DNA of 64,000 nucleotides from XYD1-FULL-44-32 sp964355855. GTDB taxonomy: Bacteria; Patescibacteriota; Minisyncoccia; Phycocordibacterales; XYD1-FULL-46-19. Shown one piece after another: positions 62,925 to 64,000 of this stretch; within the stretch, counting starts at the first letter, position 1, and the number at the start of each line of letters is the position of its first letter. The translations under genes and the position numbers were made by a program. The notes beneath the pieces are model-generated. The model was not told where the DNA came from and did no database searches. It saw nothing but the letters and a program-made list of their open reading frames with translations. The stretch is taken from positions 1 through 64,000 of the forward strand of contig CAYHFD010000001.1 of assembly GCA_964355855.1 (NCBI GenBank), written 5' to 3'.

Positions 62925-64000
62925 ATGCCAAACACAAACGGCATATGGACCGAAATCCTTGGTCAACTCCCCGCGTTAGGAGTTGACGAACATACGATGA
63001 CTTTTTGGGCCTCCCAGTGTCAATTTGGTGGAATAATAAATCAGCAAGTTACGATCCTTGCATCCTCACAGTTTGTTGGTGACTGGGTTCGTGACAACGG
63101 TCTGGCCGACAAAATTGTTGAAGCAGCTAACATGGCAGAGTCCTGCCATACGGAAATCCGTTCCTTCAAGATTGTAGTGGATAACCAAATCAAGTTGTCC
63201 GAAGAACTATTGTCTGAAGTGGATATCGACTCGGAAATTCCCTTTGGGTGCCAAGCTACAATCCAGGCTACCACGGTAGCACCAGCACCACTTCGGGCGT
63301 CAGCTCACCAACGTTCGACCAAGAATCGAGGCTGGGGCAACTACCGCGAAGGCAACTTGGTCGTTGGTAAAGCCAACAACTTTGCCACAGCCGCCATCAT
63401 TGAGCTGGTAAAACCCAACCGGAGTTTCAAGGGGTTACTCCTTATCGCTCCACAAGGTCGTGGCAAAAGTCTCCACCTGGAAGCTGCCTGTTTTGCCTTC
63501 AGTGCTAAACATAACAGCGCCCAAAAAATTGTCTTCGTTAGCGGAGATGAATTTTTGGCCCACTATTGTGGAACTGCCAACGGCAATGGCGGGGGCAAGA
63601 AATTCGACGACCAATACACGGGAGTCGACCTGCTCGCTCTAGACGGTCTCGAGAGAATGGCGGGCAACACTCGCAAAGGAACCCAAGATGCGCTCGCGCG
63701 AGTGCTGGACCGGCTCGAAAGAAGGAGGGCGCCGGTGCTAATCGCCTCAACAATGCCCCTAGACGAGCTGGCCTTGACCCCGGACTTGAGTTCACGTCTT
63801 CAGTCCCTAGTTCCAGTCTCGCTCAATTTACCCGACACTGATATGCGCCGGGAAATCACCGGGCGAAAATTGGCAATCTGGGGGTTGGCGCCACATCTGC
63901 AACCGAGTGGTGACTCGCTCTCGTTTTTAGCTGGCTTGCCAGTGACAGATATGCGCGAGTTGGTTGGCCACCTAGACAACATCTTGCTTCACAGCAAGTG
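62925..64000 (+). CDS. Divergent DnaA-like AAA+ protein (incomplete at window end)
   Basis: 358 codons open to the window edge. An N-terminal domain (about 1-85: WTEILGQL..., SQFVGDWVRDNGLADKIVEAA) like DnaA domain I, a linker, then WGNYREGNLVVGKANNFATAAI, the DnaA domain III entry. Walker A is APQGRGKS (first Gly replaced by Ala, 175-182); Walker B is LLALDG (D240, with Gly where DnaA has the second Asp). LSSRLQSLVPVSLNLPDTDMRREI is the sensor region. GAAAGGGG precedes the ATG. It may be the chromosomal DnaA or a paralogue; the DNA-binding domain is outside the window. Confidence 0.7.
   Translation, partial: MPNTNGIWTEILGQLPALGVDEHTMTFWASQCQFGGIINQQVTILASSQFVGDWVRDNGLADKIVEAANMAESCHTEIRSFKIVVDNQIKLSEELLSEVDIDSEIPFGCQATIQATTVAPAPLRASAHQRSTKNRGWGNYREGNLVVGKANNFATAAIIELVKPNRSFKGLLLIAPQGRGKSLHLEAACFAFSAKHNSAQKIVFVSGDEFLAHYCGTANGNGGGKKFDDQYTGVDLLALDGLERMAGNTRKGTQDALARVLDRLERRRAPVLIASTMPLDELALTPDLSSRLQSLVPVSLNLPDTDMRREITGRKLAIWGLAPHLQPSGDSLSFLAGLPVTDMRELVGHLDNILLHSK

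Noticed and set aside
1..64000. CRISPR array or Cas genes
   Set aside because: No regularly spaced repeat series or Cas-like protein was found.

Overview
This window looks like a chromosome fragment from a Candidate Phyla Radiation bacterium (Patescibacteria, probably a Parcubacteria-type lineage). The pointers are a tandem array of small two-helix T4SS-pilin-like proteins, orphan solute-binding proteins without permeases, a compact valyl-tRNA synthetase, RNase J, RNHCP, PrsW, LemA and DUF389 proteins, UPF0213-type GIY-YIG and Kre9/KNH-like surface proteins, very small intergenic gaps and many genes without a Shine-Dalgarno. UGA is used as a stop. Lineage is inferred from gene content only; there is no 16S rRNA here.

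Layout. 0.1-2.2 kb: a two-gene membrane/SPFH-like operon. 2.3-6.8 kb (minus): six pilin-like genes, a solute-binding protein and a methyltransferase. 6.9-10.3 kb (minus): gyrA, a small membrane protein and an MBL-fold protein. 10.4-18.5 kb: a housekeeping block of rpsA, pth, lepB-hisS, rpsU-ybeY-ftsA, ftsZ, trxB and tRNA-Val. 19-22.7 kb (minus): msrA/msrB, membrane proteins, a trypsin-like protease and pyrD. 22.7-29.6 kb: an accessory region with NYN and nucleotidyltransferase genes, a frameshifted IS, a DinD-DpnI restriction operon with a truncated XRE regulator, tRNA-Glu, tRNA-Ser and several short repeats. 29.6-34.5 kb: tsaD, valS with an unusual leader, prsW and hsp20. 34.5-39.3 kb: an RNA-rich stretch with tRNA-Phe split by a group I intron, tRNA-Arg, tRNA-Gly and a GIY-YIG element lodged in a tRNA-Gly fragment. 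39.3-46.2 kb: lepA, murJ, an O-antigen-ligase-like TPR protein, a MerR-like protein and RNase P RNA. 46.2-54.4 kb: lemA, groESL, secG, an OppA-like protein, RNase J and an MFS transporter. 54.5-64 kb: small orphan genes, a UvrD/AddB-type helicase-nuclease, YtxJ-like, YqeY, DUF389, a pseudouridine synthase, DoxX, CYTH and a divergent DnaA-like protein running off the end.

Most unusual are small elements associated with stable RNA genes: (i) two related structured elements, each starting at the 3' end of a tRNA (Glu, Arg), containing an inverted copy of that tRNA's 3' end and finishing in a sequence resembling the same acceptor end plus CCA; (ii) a GIY-YIG gene bounded by 22-bp perfect inverted repeats inside a duplicated tRNA-Gly 5' half; (iii) the same 16-bp hairpin arm, with one compensatory change, in both the group I intron and RNase P RNA; (iv) a 17-bp perfect palindrome inserted in frame in tsaD. 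Together they suggest small palindromic elements that colonise RNA genes and tolerant coding sites. The DinD-DpnI operon is the clearest candidate defence locus.
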